Source: Candidatus Hydrogenedentota bacterium (GTDB lineage: Bacteria > Hydrogenedentota > Hydrogenedentia > Hydrogenedentales > JAJRTN01). From it: DNA of 62,134 nucleotides. The translations under genes were made by a program, and so were the position numbers. Of the stretch, positions 10,901 through 18,047 are shown piece after piece. Under the pieces are notes generated by a model. That model saw nothing but the letters and a program-made list of their open reading frames with translations, searched no databases and was not told the DNA's origin. How positions within the stretch are numbered: position 1 is the stretch's first letter; every line of letters begins with the position of its first letter. The stretch spans positions 1 through 62,134 of the forward strand of contig JAJRTN010000167.1 in assembly GCA_024278275.1 (NCBI GenBank). Reading direction: 5' to 3'.

Positions 10901-11239
10901 GAAGAGGTTGCCGCTCGGCCCATCCGTGTCGAGGACACGGAGGAAGCGCGCGATGGCCTCCTCGAAACGCCGGTCCAGGAGGTCGGTGAAACCGTCGTAG
11001 GGCACTTCCCCCGCGCGGGCAAAGGCGGGGGATTCGGAGAGATGGAAACGGCAGGCGGCGTAGAGAAAGAGGGTGGCCCGCACCCGTTCGTAGAGGTTCT
11101 CCGCGCCCCGGCGAAAGGTCTCCAATTCACGGCACGCCGCCAGCAGTTCCGAAATCTTCATGGCCTCGCAGAGGGCGCGGAAGGGACGGTTGCGCAGGGT
11201 CGGCTCGTCGCTGGTGATGGTTTCGATGAAGGGATTCAC
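7907..11239 (-). CDS. Fusion of fucokinase-like GHMP kinase and UDPGP-family nucleotidyltransferase
   Basis: About 1110 residues. The N-terminal 170 are helical and unassigned. Residues about 180-560 form a GHMP kinase like the kinase half of fucokinase/GDP-fucose pyrophosphorylase: TPVRLDLSHSGWSD (180-192), DIPKGSRLAVSTNLLA (311-326) and LGGMSGGGMGLLV (527-539). Residues about 735-1110 form a UDPGP-type sugar-1-phosphate uridylyltransferase starting at LSLAGGVGSRW (739-749), with a downstream IKALNPF. Such a protein should phosphorylate a free sugar at C1 and then transfer a nucleotide, giving an NDP-sugar. Oddly, the domain order is the reverse of known FKP enzymes, and the phosphate loop has RLAVST where GLGTSS is usual. 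The GTG at 11239 follows the stop of the GalU-like gene by one base, so they are coupled. The substrate is unknown. Confidence 0.9.
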   Translation of the reverse strand: MNPFIETITSDEPTLRNRPFRALCEAMKISELLAACRELETFRRGAENLYERVRATLFLYAACRFHLSESPAFARAGEVPYDGFTDLLDRRFEEAIARFLRVLDTDGPSGNLFSALAEAYHQLAFQTLCDQVRKSVRASRGNRWMFRVGHVEEHPLRIRPELLRREDGTPLYPVLTENTPVRLDLSHSGWSDIFFLGMDYPECARVLNISVDLAVYGRDDETRPPVSVHIRVIPEPVLRLTSVDLNTTKDITDLRDLFNFGNDYLGLLKAGVIASGFVPPSFEGTDQPLGRILARVAGPGMGLELVTHVNDIPKGSRLAVSTNLLASIIGALMRATGQTDHLEGGLGEDERRLVASRAILGEWLGGSGGGWQDSGGVWPGLKVIQGALAKEGDPEFGVSRGCLLPRHRVLGDGELHPEVTRRLAKSLVLVHGGMAQNVGPILEMVTEKYLLRAEKEWDARNAMRAIFDGILDGLKTGDVKAIAARTTENWEGPLKTIIPWVTNRFTETIIARSRERLGEDFWGFLMLGGMSGGGMGLLVAPEKRDQFREEILHIMGETKRALEDALPFAMDPVVYDFRINPHGTRARLRRGGEALMPAQYYSLQIPAMVRERPEDIPYLRRVELDRFTVQCGDEARAYPVLRTLVGHLFRVAGTDRPERRAWDEAAEAIRKDHGFDAIQHERTREDLRAGRIGLARNRLPADTDIQDVREGDVTPLDEVTDGARKSGEAALREGKVAVLSLAGGVGSRWTSGAGVIKALNPFVQMGGRHRSFLELHLAKTARVARECGVAPPHIISTSYLTHGAIEKHLAAGGNFGYDGPLYRSPGRAICQRLVPMVRDLIFLWEEMPQETLDLQKQKVREAVRRALMDWARSLGEGTDYVDNVPLQRFSPPGHWYEVPNLLRNGVLARLLKEHPAVETIMLHNIDTLGADLDPAALGQHLDSGNVLTFEVVQRRIHDRGGGLARVNGQLRLLEGLAQPREEDELRLSYYNTMTTWIQVDDLLSRFGLTRDDLHGPEARIAEAVRAMGRRVPTYVTIKDVKRRWGHGQEDVYPVAQFEKLWSDMTALPDMPCGYLAVPRMRGQQLKEADHLDAWANDGSRDYIARLCGLT

Positions 11240-11240
11240 G

Positions 11241-12212
11241 TCATGTCCCCGGTGTCGGCGCGCCGCCACGATTGTACTCGGCCATCAGCTCGACCATGGC
11301 GGCCAACATGCCGTCCCGCTCGACGCCCGCCAGTCCCAGGGCCAACTGTGTGCGGAGCAGGCCGAAGGCGGCGCCGATGTCGTGGCGCTCGCCCCGCAGT
11401 TCGGCGGCCAGGTAACGCTCCCGTTGGGCCAGCGCCTGGAGGGCCGGGGTGAGTTGAATGCCGCCGTTCTCCGCGCGGTCGCCGGCCATTTCCTCCTCGA
11501 TGAGGCCGAAGATCCGGTGGGGCAGCACGTGCATGCCGAAGAAACAGAGGTAATGGCCCGACCGCAAGCCCGGCGTTTGCAGCTCCAGCTCGGCCAGGCT
11601 CAACGAGGGCTTCTCGCGGATGGTCTCGATGGTGTAGACCCCGGGAAGATCGGCCATGCGCCGGCCGCTTACCGTGCCGTAATCGCGGATGAGGTGTTCC
11701 CGCGTGGCGCGCACCGCGGCCACGGCGCAATCCTCTTGTGCGGCCAGGTCGATGAGTTGTCCCGCGCAACGCCGGCCCGGGTCATGGGAAAGGTAGAGGT
11801 GATCGCCCAGGAGCAGGAGGAAGGATTCCTCGCCGACGAAGTCTTTCGCGCAATGCACGGCGTGACCGTAGCCCAGGGCTTCCTCCTGCACGGCGAAAGA
11901 CAGGCAGGCCCGCAGTTTGTCGAGGCGCTCGGCCTGTGCCGCCGCCCACTCGACGCCCGCGTGGACGCTCAGCAGGTTTTCCCGAAGCCGGGCGAGTTGG
12001 GCGCGGTAGCGCTCCTCGTCCCCCGGGGCGCAGACGATACAGATTTCCTCGATCCCGCTGTCGAGCGCCTCTTCCGCGATAATCTGGATAACCGGCTTGG
12101 TCAAGCCGTCGCGGTCGATGAGGGGCAGCATGCTCTTCTGCACCGTATCGGCCACGGGATAGAGCCTGACCCCGCGTCCCGCCGCCGTGATGACGGCCTT
12201 GCGAATTGCCAC
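11241..12212 (-). CDS. GalU-like sugar-1-phosphate nucleotidyltransferase
   Basis: A 323-residue protein from the GTG at 12212, with GGGAGG 9 nt upstream; a longer frame upstream lacks a ribosome site. The signature AIRKAVITAAGRGVRLYPVA at the N-terminus, then KSMLPLIDRDGLTKPVIQII, is that of glucose-1-phosphate uridylyl/thymidylyltransferases. LLLLGDHLYL near 115 holds the metal-binding Asp. A GalU reading is supported by the spacing and the later FGMHVLPHRIF. It should make UDP-glucose or a related NDP-sugar in the cytoplasm. It is first in an operon with the kinase fusion, so the two probably feed one sugar-nucleotide pool. Confidence 0.9.
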   Translation of the reverse strand: MAIRKAVITAAGRGVRLYPVADTVQKSMLPLIDRDGLTKPVIQIIAEEALDSGIEEICIVCAPGDEERYRAQLARLRENLLSVHAGVEWAAAQAERLDKLRACLSFAVQEEALGYGHAVHCAKDFVGEESFLLLLGDHLYLSHDPGRRCAGQLIDLAAQEDCAVAAVRATREHLIRDYGTVSGRRMADLPGVYTIETIREKPSLSLAELELQTPGLRSGHYLCFFGMHVLPHRIFGLIEEEMAGDRAENGGIQLTPALQALAQRERYLAAELRGERHDIGAAFGLLRTQLALGLAGVERDGMLAAMVELMAEYNRGGAPTPGT

Positions 12213-12558
12213 GATGTCGTCCTCCCTGCATGATGGATTTTCGCCAGAATAATGGATGGCCGCCGAAAGGGGCAAACCGGTCCGCCTCAGCCAACAGGAA
12301 GATTTCCCCTGCCGCGAATCGTACCCCTTCGCGACATCCCGCCCTCGCCTTTTCGCAAATGGCACTCAAAATCCTTCAACCTGCGTCGTTGGAGCCCAAA
12401 AGCCGTTATTGCGAGGGAGCCTCGAGTGACCGTGGCGATCTGGATTCCCGTGTTCGCGGGAATGGCGGAAGTAATGGGAATCCTCGCGGGATGGCAAGCG
12501 GGGACGATACGGGCGTACACTTAAAGCGGATAAACCAACAGAAAAAGGAGAAGGACCA
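12213..12558. other. Intergenic region with an upstream-element half and a palindromic repeat
   Basis: There is no gene in these 346 bases between divergent genes. At 12347-12362 lies CCTTTTCGCAAATGG, the downstream half of the element found at 15916, 44345 and 55233. At 12440-12470 lies CTGGATTCCCGTGTTCGCGG followed by GAATGGCGGAA, a palindrome (TTCCCGTG/CGCGGGAA) related to the copies at 50588 and 61809. The ribosome site for the next gene, AAAAAGGAGAAGG, is at its right end. Confidence 0.6.
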
Positions 12559-13881
12559 ATGAGACTCACCCAGGCAACTCGCGTGGCATGGAGCATTTCC
12601 CTGGCATTCCTGGTCTGCTTTTTTGGCACGGTGCCCTGTGCCGCGGGAGAGGAAAACATCATGAACGGCAACACGCTGGACCCCGCCATTTTCACACAAG
12701 ACTTCTATCCCGTCCTCACGTGGGACCCGCAGCATGGCTGGAAACAGGATACCAAAGAACACAAACACGGCCTGGCTTCGATCCAGGCCTGCAACTTCAC
12801 CCTCGGTGGATTCGTGTTGCCCCGTGACCTGCCGGAATGCGAGCGGCTGGGTTTGAAGGTGCTCATGGCGCCGGACGTGCCGGACCTGGGCATTTGGATG
12901 CGGGAATGGAAACAATTGTCGGATGAGGAAATCGACGCGCGGGTGAAGGCTTATGTTGAATCGGCGGGGGACAGTCCGGCGGTGGCGGGTTTTTTCCTGA
13001 CCGACGAGCCGGGGGCTTCGGCCTTTTCCGCCTTGGGCAAAGCCGTGGCGGCGGTAAAGAAATATGCACCGGGCAAACTGGCCTATATCAACCTCTTTCC
13101 CGGCTACGCCACCATCGGCGCGCCGGATCAGTCGCAGCTTGAGACAAAGAGCTTCACCGAGTACCTGGAACGTTACGTGGCCGAGGTAAATCCCCAATTC
13201 ATCAGCTACGATGACTACCAAGTGCAATACTCGAACGACCTCGTGATGAAGAACCGCGTCACCGTTTATTTCCGGGATCTCCTTGAAGTACGGCGCGTGG
13301 CCATGAAACACGGGCTTCCTTTCTGGAACATAGTGTCGTCGAACCAGATCCGGCCTTTCACCACGATCCCCTCCCCGGCAAACCTGCGCTTCCAGGCCTA
13401 TACCACGCTGGCGGCGGGCTATTCCGGACTCACCTGGTACACCTATTACAGCCGGGGTTACGGCTACGCGCCCATCGCGCCGGATGGGGAAAAGAACGTC
13501 ACGTGGAATTATCTGCGGGCGGTGAACCACGAAGTGAAGGCCCTTGGCCCACTGATGAACCGGCTCACTTCCACGGGGGTCTATTTCACCAAACCGGCTT
13601 TTGTGCCGAAGGGGCCCACGCTGCCCGGCCATTTCATCGAGTCGGTGGAATGCGACGTCCCCCTCATGGTCGGCGAGTTCGTCCACGACGACGGTACGCC
13701 CTACGCAATGGTGGTAAACCTGAGCCTGGCGCGGTCGGCCAGGGTGACGCCCATGCACGGCGGAGAGGCTGTCAAAGGCGTCTGCTTCTCCGCGCAGGAC
13801 GGCCGGCCGCTGCCCATCGACTACGATCATGGCCTGTGGCTCATCGCCGGGCAGGGCGTGCTGATCCGGCCGGGGACGTGA
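12559..13881 (+). CDS. Secreted glycoside-hydrolase-like protein (TIM barrel)
   Basis: A 440-residue protein with an N-terminal signal (VAWSISLAFLVCFFGTVPCAAG), so it is exported. The body resembles a GH42/DUF4434-like (beta/alpha)8 barrel: GLKVLMAPDVPDLG, VAGFFLTDEPGA near 155 (a DEP strand end where an acid/base Glu would sit), INPF-type strands, NPQFISYDDYQ near 215, and YSGLTWYTYYSRG near 300. A small beta domain ends the protein (AMVVNLSLARSARVTP). A polysaccharide or glycoside substrate is likely but cannot be named. AAGGAGAAGG lies just ahead of the ATG. It seems to be a single gene, with a promoter for the next gene starting 20 nt after its stop. Confidence 0.8.
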   Translation: MRLTQATRVAWSISLAFLVCFFGTVPCAAGEENIMNGNTLDPAIFTQDFYPVLTWDPQHGWKQDTKEHKHGLASIQACNFTLGGFVLPRDLPECERLGLKVLMAPDVPDLGIWMREWKQLSDEEIDARVKAYVESAGDSPAVAGFFLTDEPGASAFSALGKAVAAVKKYAPGKLAYINLFPGYATIGAPDQSQLETKSFTEYLERYVAEVNPQFISYDDYQVQYSNDLVMKNRVTVYFRDLLEVRRVAMKHGLPFWNIVSSNQIRPFTTIPSPANLRFQAYTTLAAGYSGLTWYTYYSRGYGYAPIAPDGEKNVTWNYLRAVNHEVKALGPLMNRLTSTGVYFTKPAFVPKGPTLPGHFIESVECDVPLMVGEFVHDDGTPYAMVVNLSLARSARVTPMHGGEAVKGVCFSAQDGRPLPIDYDHGLWLIAGQGVLIRPGT

Positions 13882-13900
13882 TAGCCGGTGCTGTCGGTGC

Positions 13901-13929
13901 TTGTTACATCGGTATTCATGCACTATAAT
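13901..13929 (+). promoter_or_regulatory. Sigma-70 type promoter for the Helicase_C_3 gene
   Basis: TTGTTA at 13901-13906 and a perfect TATAAT at 13924-13929 are separated by 17 nt. The start codon follows 61 nt after the -10 box. Confidence 0.7.
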
Positions 13930-13990
13930 GCTTTCTTTCGTTTGTTCGCGGGCGGGAGTATGCCCATAAACGCCGGGAGAAGGATGAGGT

Positions 13991-15826
13991 ATGCGACACG
14001 GCGCCAGCTTGTTGGCTTCGCTGGAAGGGATGAGCCGGCCCGCGTATCTGGTGGCCAAAGAGCTTTCCGCGAACAGTCGTTCGGGCCTTACCATTCGGTT
14101 CCTTTCAAAAAAACTGGAACTCCCCGAGGAGGAAATCGAGTACCTCGTTGACATAAACCCGCGTCTCATCTACACGGATATCACGAAAATACGGCTGGTG
14201 GCGGAAGGGCAGAGCGCCATCAGGCGCATTGCGGAGGGCCTTGAGAACCACGGCGACGTGCCTTCCCTCTTTCGTCGCGTGAAAGCCCTTGTCCCCCACG
14301 ACTTCCGCCGCCTGGAAGAACAGGTGGGCATCGAGCAGCCCAGCACCAAGAAGGCCCTGGCCGAGGCCCTGGTAAACCGCTATCATAGACATCCCGATTC
14401 CGTGGTGAGCTATGTGGCGACACGCGGATTCTCCGAGACCGCCCGCGAGGTTTTTGACGTGCTGTGGCAGTCGAAGAAGGGGATCATGTCCGTTTCCCAG
14501 GTCCGCGTTGCCCATGGCGGAACGGAGTTCGACGTGGAGCAGGCGCTGTGGGAATTATTCCGCGGCTTCGCCCTTTTTGAGATGTTCCGCTTCGATGCCG
14601 AGGATCGCTTGGTTCGCGTCGCGGGGTTGCTTTCCGAGTTACGTCAGTACCGTGAAACGGCGTCGCGTGTCAAGGAACGCAAGGTTTGCCTCAAGCCATT
14701 ACGCAAAGCGCCCCGCGATACCATCAGCCTCGGCCTCTCCTTCTCGGATACCATCTGTCGGCTTATCGCCGCCATTGCAGCGCGGCCGGTCCGTCTTCGC
14801 GGCGACGGTGAACTGTTCCGTGAGGACCGCCGGCGCCTGGCCGAAGTCTGCCCGGAGGAAGACGAGCCGTCACTTAACACCTGTCTCTGGGTGGCCGAGG
14901 GGGTGGGATGGCTGGTGCGGGTGGACAACCTTCTCCGTGCCGGCGAGTTGGAGCCCCTCATCAAGCTGGATCGGGTGGGTCGTCACCGTATTCTTTTCGA
15001 GCACCTTTGCACGCACGGGGATGAGGCCCATTCCCGGGCCTCCATGAACGCCCTGCTGGAGGAAAGCAAGGTGGGTGACTGGTTTTCCGTGATTGAGGTG
15101 GCCCGGCACATCGGGCGGCGACAGGCGGAAAACGTGCAGCCCGTGCTGAGGTCCCAGGGCGCCCATTGGGCCTACATCAACCCGGCCGTGGCGAGCCAGG
15201 CCGAAACGCGGATAGCACGGTCGCTTGAAGGCACGCTTTTCTGGCTCGGCGTGGTGGATCGCGCTTATCCCGATGGAGAAGCTCATTTTTCCATCACCCC
15301 GTTGGGCGCGTCCCTGCTCACCGGGGAACCGTCGGCGGCCTTGGACGAGGCCTTTCCGCCGCGGCGGGGCGAGTTCGTGGTGCAGCCGAATTTCGACATT
15401 GTAGTGCCCACGCGGGACATGGATCCGCTTCTCACGGTTCCGCTGGACCAGTTTGCCGTGCGGGTCAGTACGGGACAGGCCACGGTTTACAACGTGACCC
15501 GGGACTCTTTCACCCAGGCCATGCAGGATGGGCATGATCCCAATGGCTTTGTTGACTTCCTGCTAAGTCACAATCGGGGCGGTACTTTGCCCTCGAACGT
15601 GATGATGACCCTGGATGATTGGCGCGGCGCCATGAAGCGTGTTCGGCTGCGCACCATACACGTGCTGGAGACCGACGACCCCCTGGTTATGGTGGACCTG
15701 ATGCACCGGCGTCGTTTTACCAAGCACCTCGAGCATATCGATCCCGGAAAGCTTGTGGCCTACCGTGATATTTCGAGGGCCGACCTGACCAAGGCGCTTG
15801 AGAAAAACGGGTTTATCGTGGAATAG
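13991..15826 (+). CDS. Helicase_C_3-type (XPB/Ssl2-associated) protein
   Basis: A 611-residue protein without a helicase core (no Walker A or DEAH box). The N-terminal half looks like a row of winged-helix segments (SGLTIRFLSKKLELPEEEIE; KKGIMSVSQVRVAHGG; IEVARHIGRRQAENVQPVLR). The C-terminal part, from about residue 455, fits the Helicase_C_3 family: EFVVQPNFDIVVPTRDMDP, then YNVTRDSFTQAMQDGHDPNG, then LPSNVMMTLDDW. In Actinobacteria such proteins are encoded beside XPB helicase and are thought to be its partner; here XPB lies about 9 kb away. It is probably a DNA-binding accessory factor in repair. The start ATG has GGATGAGG upstream. Confidence 0.78.
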   Translation: MRHGASLLASLEGMSRPAYLVAKELSANSRSGLTIRFLSKKLELPEEEIEYLVDINPRLIYTDITKIRLVAEGQSAIRRIAEGLENHGDVPSLFRRVKALVPHDFRRLEEQVGIEQPSTKKALAEALVNRYHRHPDSVVSYVATRGFSETAREVFDVLWQSKKGIMSVSQVRVAHGGTEFDVEQALWELFRGFALFEMFRFDAEDRLVRVAGLLSELRQYRETASRVKERKVCLKPLRKAPRDTISLGLSFSDTICRLIAAIAARPVRLRGDGELFREDRRRLAEVCPEEDEPSLNTCLWVAEGVGWLVRVDNLLRAGELEPLIKLDRVGRHRILFEHLCTHGDEAHSRASMNALLEESKVGDWFSVIEVARHIGRRQAENVQPVLRSQGAHWAYINPAVASQAETRIARSLEGTLFWLGVVDRAYPDGEAHFSITPLGASLLTGEPSAALDEAFPPRRGEFVVQPNFDIVVPTRDMDPLLTVPLDQFAVRVSTGQATVYNVTRDSFTQAMQDGHDPNGFVDFLLSHNRGGTLPSNVMMTLDDWRGAMKRVRLRTIHVLETDDPLVMVDLMHRRRFTKHLEHIDPGKLVAYRDISRADLTKALEKNGFIVE

Positions 15827-15915
15827 TGGACACTTTCGAGGCAATGGTGAAATAGAGGAATTTTTACGTGCCATTCGCGGGACCGCGTTCGGGTCCAATG
15901 TTTGTTCATCGCGGT

Positions 15916-15989
15916 TTCGTTGGAAATCACCTTTTCGCAAATGGCCTTCAAAGTGTTTGTTGCACCGCTTTCCACCGGCTCCCTATAAT
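15916..15989 (+). promoter_or_regulatory. Promoter with conserved upstream element, PilZ gene
   Basis: The element TTCGTTGGAAATCACC followed by TTTTCGCAAATGG lies at 15916-15944. Then come TTGCAC (15960-15965), an 18-nt spacer and a perfect TATAAT (15984-15989). The gap between element and -10 box is 39 nt. The same arrangement stands ahead of dusB and the glycosyltransferase. Confidence 0.6.
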
Positions 15990-16094
15990 CCGCGCACCAT
16001 GCGGATCGTTTGAATGGGGCCAACAGCAAAGGGATATCGGCTCTTGCCTGAAGAATTCACGGGGATGACCATTCCCCAGCAGTTGGAGGGGCCC

Positions 16095-17141
16095 ATGCGT
16101 TGCGTTGCCCTGGGCATGCTGGGGTTGTTTCTCCTGGCGGTTCTGGTCGTTATTGTGCGCCGGAAGCGTGAGCGCATGCTTCGATTACGTGCCGAGTGGC
16201 AGGCCATCGCCGTACTTTCCGCCGAAAAGGATCTTCCGGAAAAAGACCGGGACGCACTGCTTCAACTCCTGCAGCGTCACGCTCCTGATCATCCGTTGCG
16301 TGCGGCCACCGTGAGGCAGCACTTCGATGCCGCCGTTGACGCCGAACTGGCCGACGCCCTGGAAGGCCCTGTCACGCCGGAGTTGGAGGAGCGGGGGCTG
16401 GTACTTCGCGATCTTCGAACCCATTTGGGCCTGGACTACCTGCCCCTCGGCCAACGGATTTACAGCACCCGCGATCTGCATCGGGGACAGGCCGTGTGGA
16501 TATCGGCCACCGAGGAAGATGAGGCGCAATGGCAGCGCATGACCGTGGCCGCGGTGGACGAAGTTTCCTTTCGCCTTTCCGCCGCGCTGGACGCCGCCCC
16601 GCCGCGTCTGACGCCGGGGGCCATGCCTCATTTCCGCATCTGGCGCGATGAAGACGCCCGTTATATGTTTACGGCGCCGTTTATTCGCCAGGAAGAACGC
16701 CCTCCATTGTGGGTTTTCCGCCATACCACCGCGTTGCACCGCACCCAGGCACGGGCGCACTTCCGCATCCACTACGATCAGACCACGAACGTGGGCGTTC
16801 TGGACGCGCCCCTCGACGATGATTATTCGGACCTGGCTTCGCGAGAGCCGGTCACCCGGTTACGAGGACGCGTCAGCAGTCTCAGCGGCGGCGGATTGGC
16901 CCTGCTGCTTCCCCAGCCCGTTCCCAGACAAATACTGCTTCGGGTCGAACTGGATATCACCGACGGAGCCGGCCCCATCAAGGTGGAGCTCCGTCCCGTC
17001 GAGGTTACCGCGCTCCCCGGCGGCCATCATCTCGTCCGCGGGTGTTTTGTCGGCATCAGCGACAAAGTGCGCGAGTCCCTGACTCACTTTGTTTTTCACG
17101 AACAACAGCGCCAATCACGTATGGCGGAGATGGCGGAGTAA
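16095..17141 (+). CDS. Membrane-anchored PilZ-domain protein (YcgR-like)
   Basis: About 348 residues from the ATG at 16095, which has GGAGGGG directly upstream. In-frame ATGs at 16014 and 16065 are possible; the -10 box at 15984 would leave only a short leader for 16014. One membrane helix (MLGLFLLAVLVVIV) lies at the very N-terminus, then a helical linker. A YcgR-like N-domain (LGLDYLPLGQRIYSTRDLHR and the following beta strands) precedes a PilZ domain near residue 250 (TRLRGRVSSLSGGGLALLL). PilZ proteins bind cyclic di-GMP through RxxxR and (D/N)xSxxG; here the second motif is SLSGGG, lacking the Asp. It may therefore bind weakly, or act in pilus or surface control. It is followed 5 nt later by a membrane protein gene. 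Confidence 0.82.
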   Translation: MRCVALGMLGLFLLAVLVVIVRRKRERMLRLRAEWQAIAVLSAEKDLPEKDRDALLQLLQRHAPDHPLRAATVRQHFDAAVDAELADALEGPVTPELEERGLVLRDLRTHLGLDYLPLGQRIYSTRDLHRGQAVWISATEEDEAQWQRMTVAAVDEVSFRLSAALDAAPPRLTPGAMPHFRIWRDEDARYMFTAPFIRQEERPPLWVFRHTTALHRTQARAHFRIHYDQTTNVGVLDAPLDDDYSDLASREPVTRLRGRVSSLSGGGLALLLPQPVPRQILLRVELDITDGAGPIKVELRPVEVTALPGGHHLVRGCFVGISDKVRESLTHFVFHEQQRQSRMAEMAE

Positions 17142-17146
17142 GTCGT

Positions 17147-17887
17147 TTGCCCATCCTCAAAGAAGCCTGGGCCTCCCTCAAGCGCAACCAGCCCCCCGTG
17201 TATGCCTATGTACTCGTCACCATGCTGTTCATTTCAATAAGCAGTGGTGTGGACTGGGCGGTGACGGCCTGGACGAACCAGGACAGCCCGCCCGCCTGGC
17301 TGGGGCTCTACAATGCCGCCAGGCAGGTTGCGCTTTCCGCCCTGGTGGCCGGTCTCCAGGCCTGTGTGTTCGCCATCCTCGGCAGGGAGATGGACAAGCC
17401 TTTGTGGAAGTGTGAGGGCGCGCGCGCGGCGTTGCGCCGGTTCTTCCTGCCTTGGTTTCTCATCAACCTCCTGGCCTATCTCGTGATCATGGTGGAGGTT
17501 CGTGCGGTGGCGGCCGGGTTGGACGGCGTGGTCGTCCTGGTGGAGCTTCTTTTCATGCTGCTCTTTATTCTTGCCGTTCCCATGGGCGCCTGTGTCATGT
17601 TTTGGGGACGGTTCCGGTGGCCGGAGTTGGGCGAGGCGCTGCGGCCCCTGGTCACGCAGTTGCGCCATACCCTGGCTATTGCCCTGATCGGTCTGTTCGG
17701 GTACTTCCTTCAGGCATTTTTCACCGAACTTGCCTACCGTGGGGATATGAAGCCTGTCATTGGCCCTGTCTTGACGGTGCTCCCTCTCACCGTCATTGAA
17801 CTGCTCCAGTTTGCCGCGACCTGGCACCTCTGCCGGCTCCATCGCGACTCGGATCCCCTCACCGATTCCGATCCCTTCGACTTCTGA
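17147..17887 (+). CDS. Unknown multi-spanning membrane protein
   Basis: About 246 residues from a TTG at 17147, chosen because GGAG lies 8 nt upstream and the frame further upstream overlaps the PilZ gene. Around five hydrophobic helices are visible (VYAYVLVTMLFISISSGVDW; QVALSALVAGLQACVFAIL; WFLINLLAYLVIMVEV; VVLVELLFMLLFILAVPMG; TLAIALIGLFGYFLQAFF). The C-terminus is short and acidic (DSDPLTDSDPFDF). No family is recognised. It is co-transcribed with the PilZ protein, so it may be a partner of it. The next 160 nt up to the addA stop hold only an imperfect hairpin (TATACCCG/CGCGGGAA type). Confidence 0.75.
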   Translation: MPILKEAWASLKRNQPPVYAYVLVTMLFISISSGVDWAVTAWTNQDSPPAWLGLYNAARQVALSALVAGLQACVFAILGREMDKPLWKCEGARAALRRFFLPWFLINLLAYLVIMVEVRAVAAGLDGVVVLVELLFMLLFILAVPMGACVMFWGRFRWPELGEALRPLVTQLRHTLAIALIGLFGYFLQAFFTELAYRGDMKPVIGPVLTVLPLTVIELLQFAATWHLCRLHRDSDPLTDSDPFDF

Positions 17888-18047
17888 CGACTTCTGGCGC
17901 CTGTTTGCGAAGTCCCTGTTCATTGACCGTATACCCGTTTTTCATACGCGGGAATATCACAGGCGCTCTCACGAGTGCGTTCGGGATGACAATCCGGCGG
18001 CATGCCTCTCCGCAGGGAGGGCACCCGGAAGGGCTGCCGCAGGCCGT

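Noticed and set aside
13991-15826. Full helicase
   Set aside because: No Walker A, DEAD/DEAH box or motif VI is present; only the helicase-associated C-terminal family is supported.
17920-17990. Another copy of the TTCCCGCG palindrome
   Set aside because: Only short pieces (ACGCGGGAATA) match. The likeness is too weak to call.
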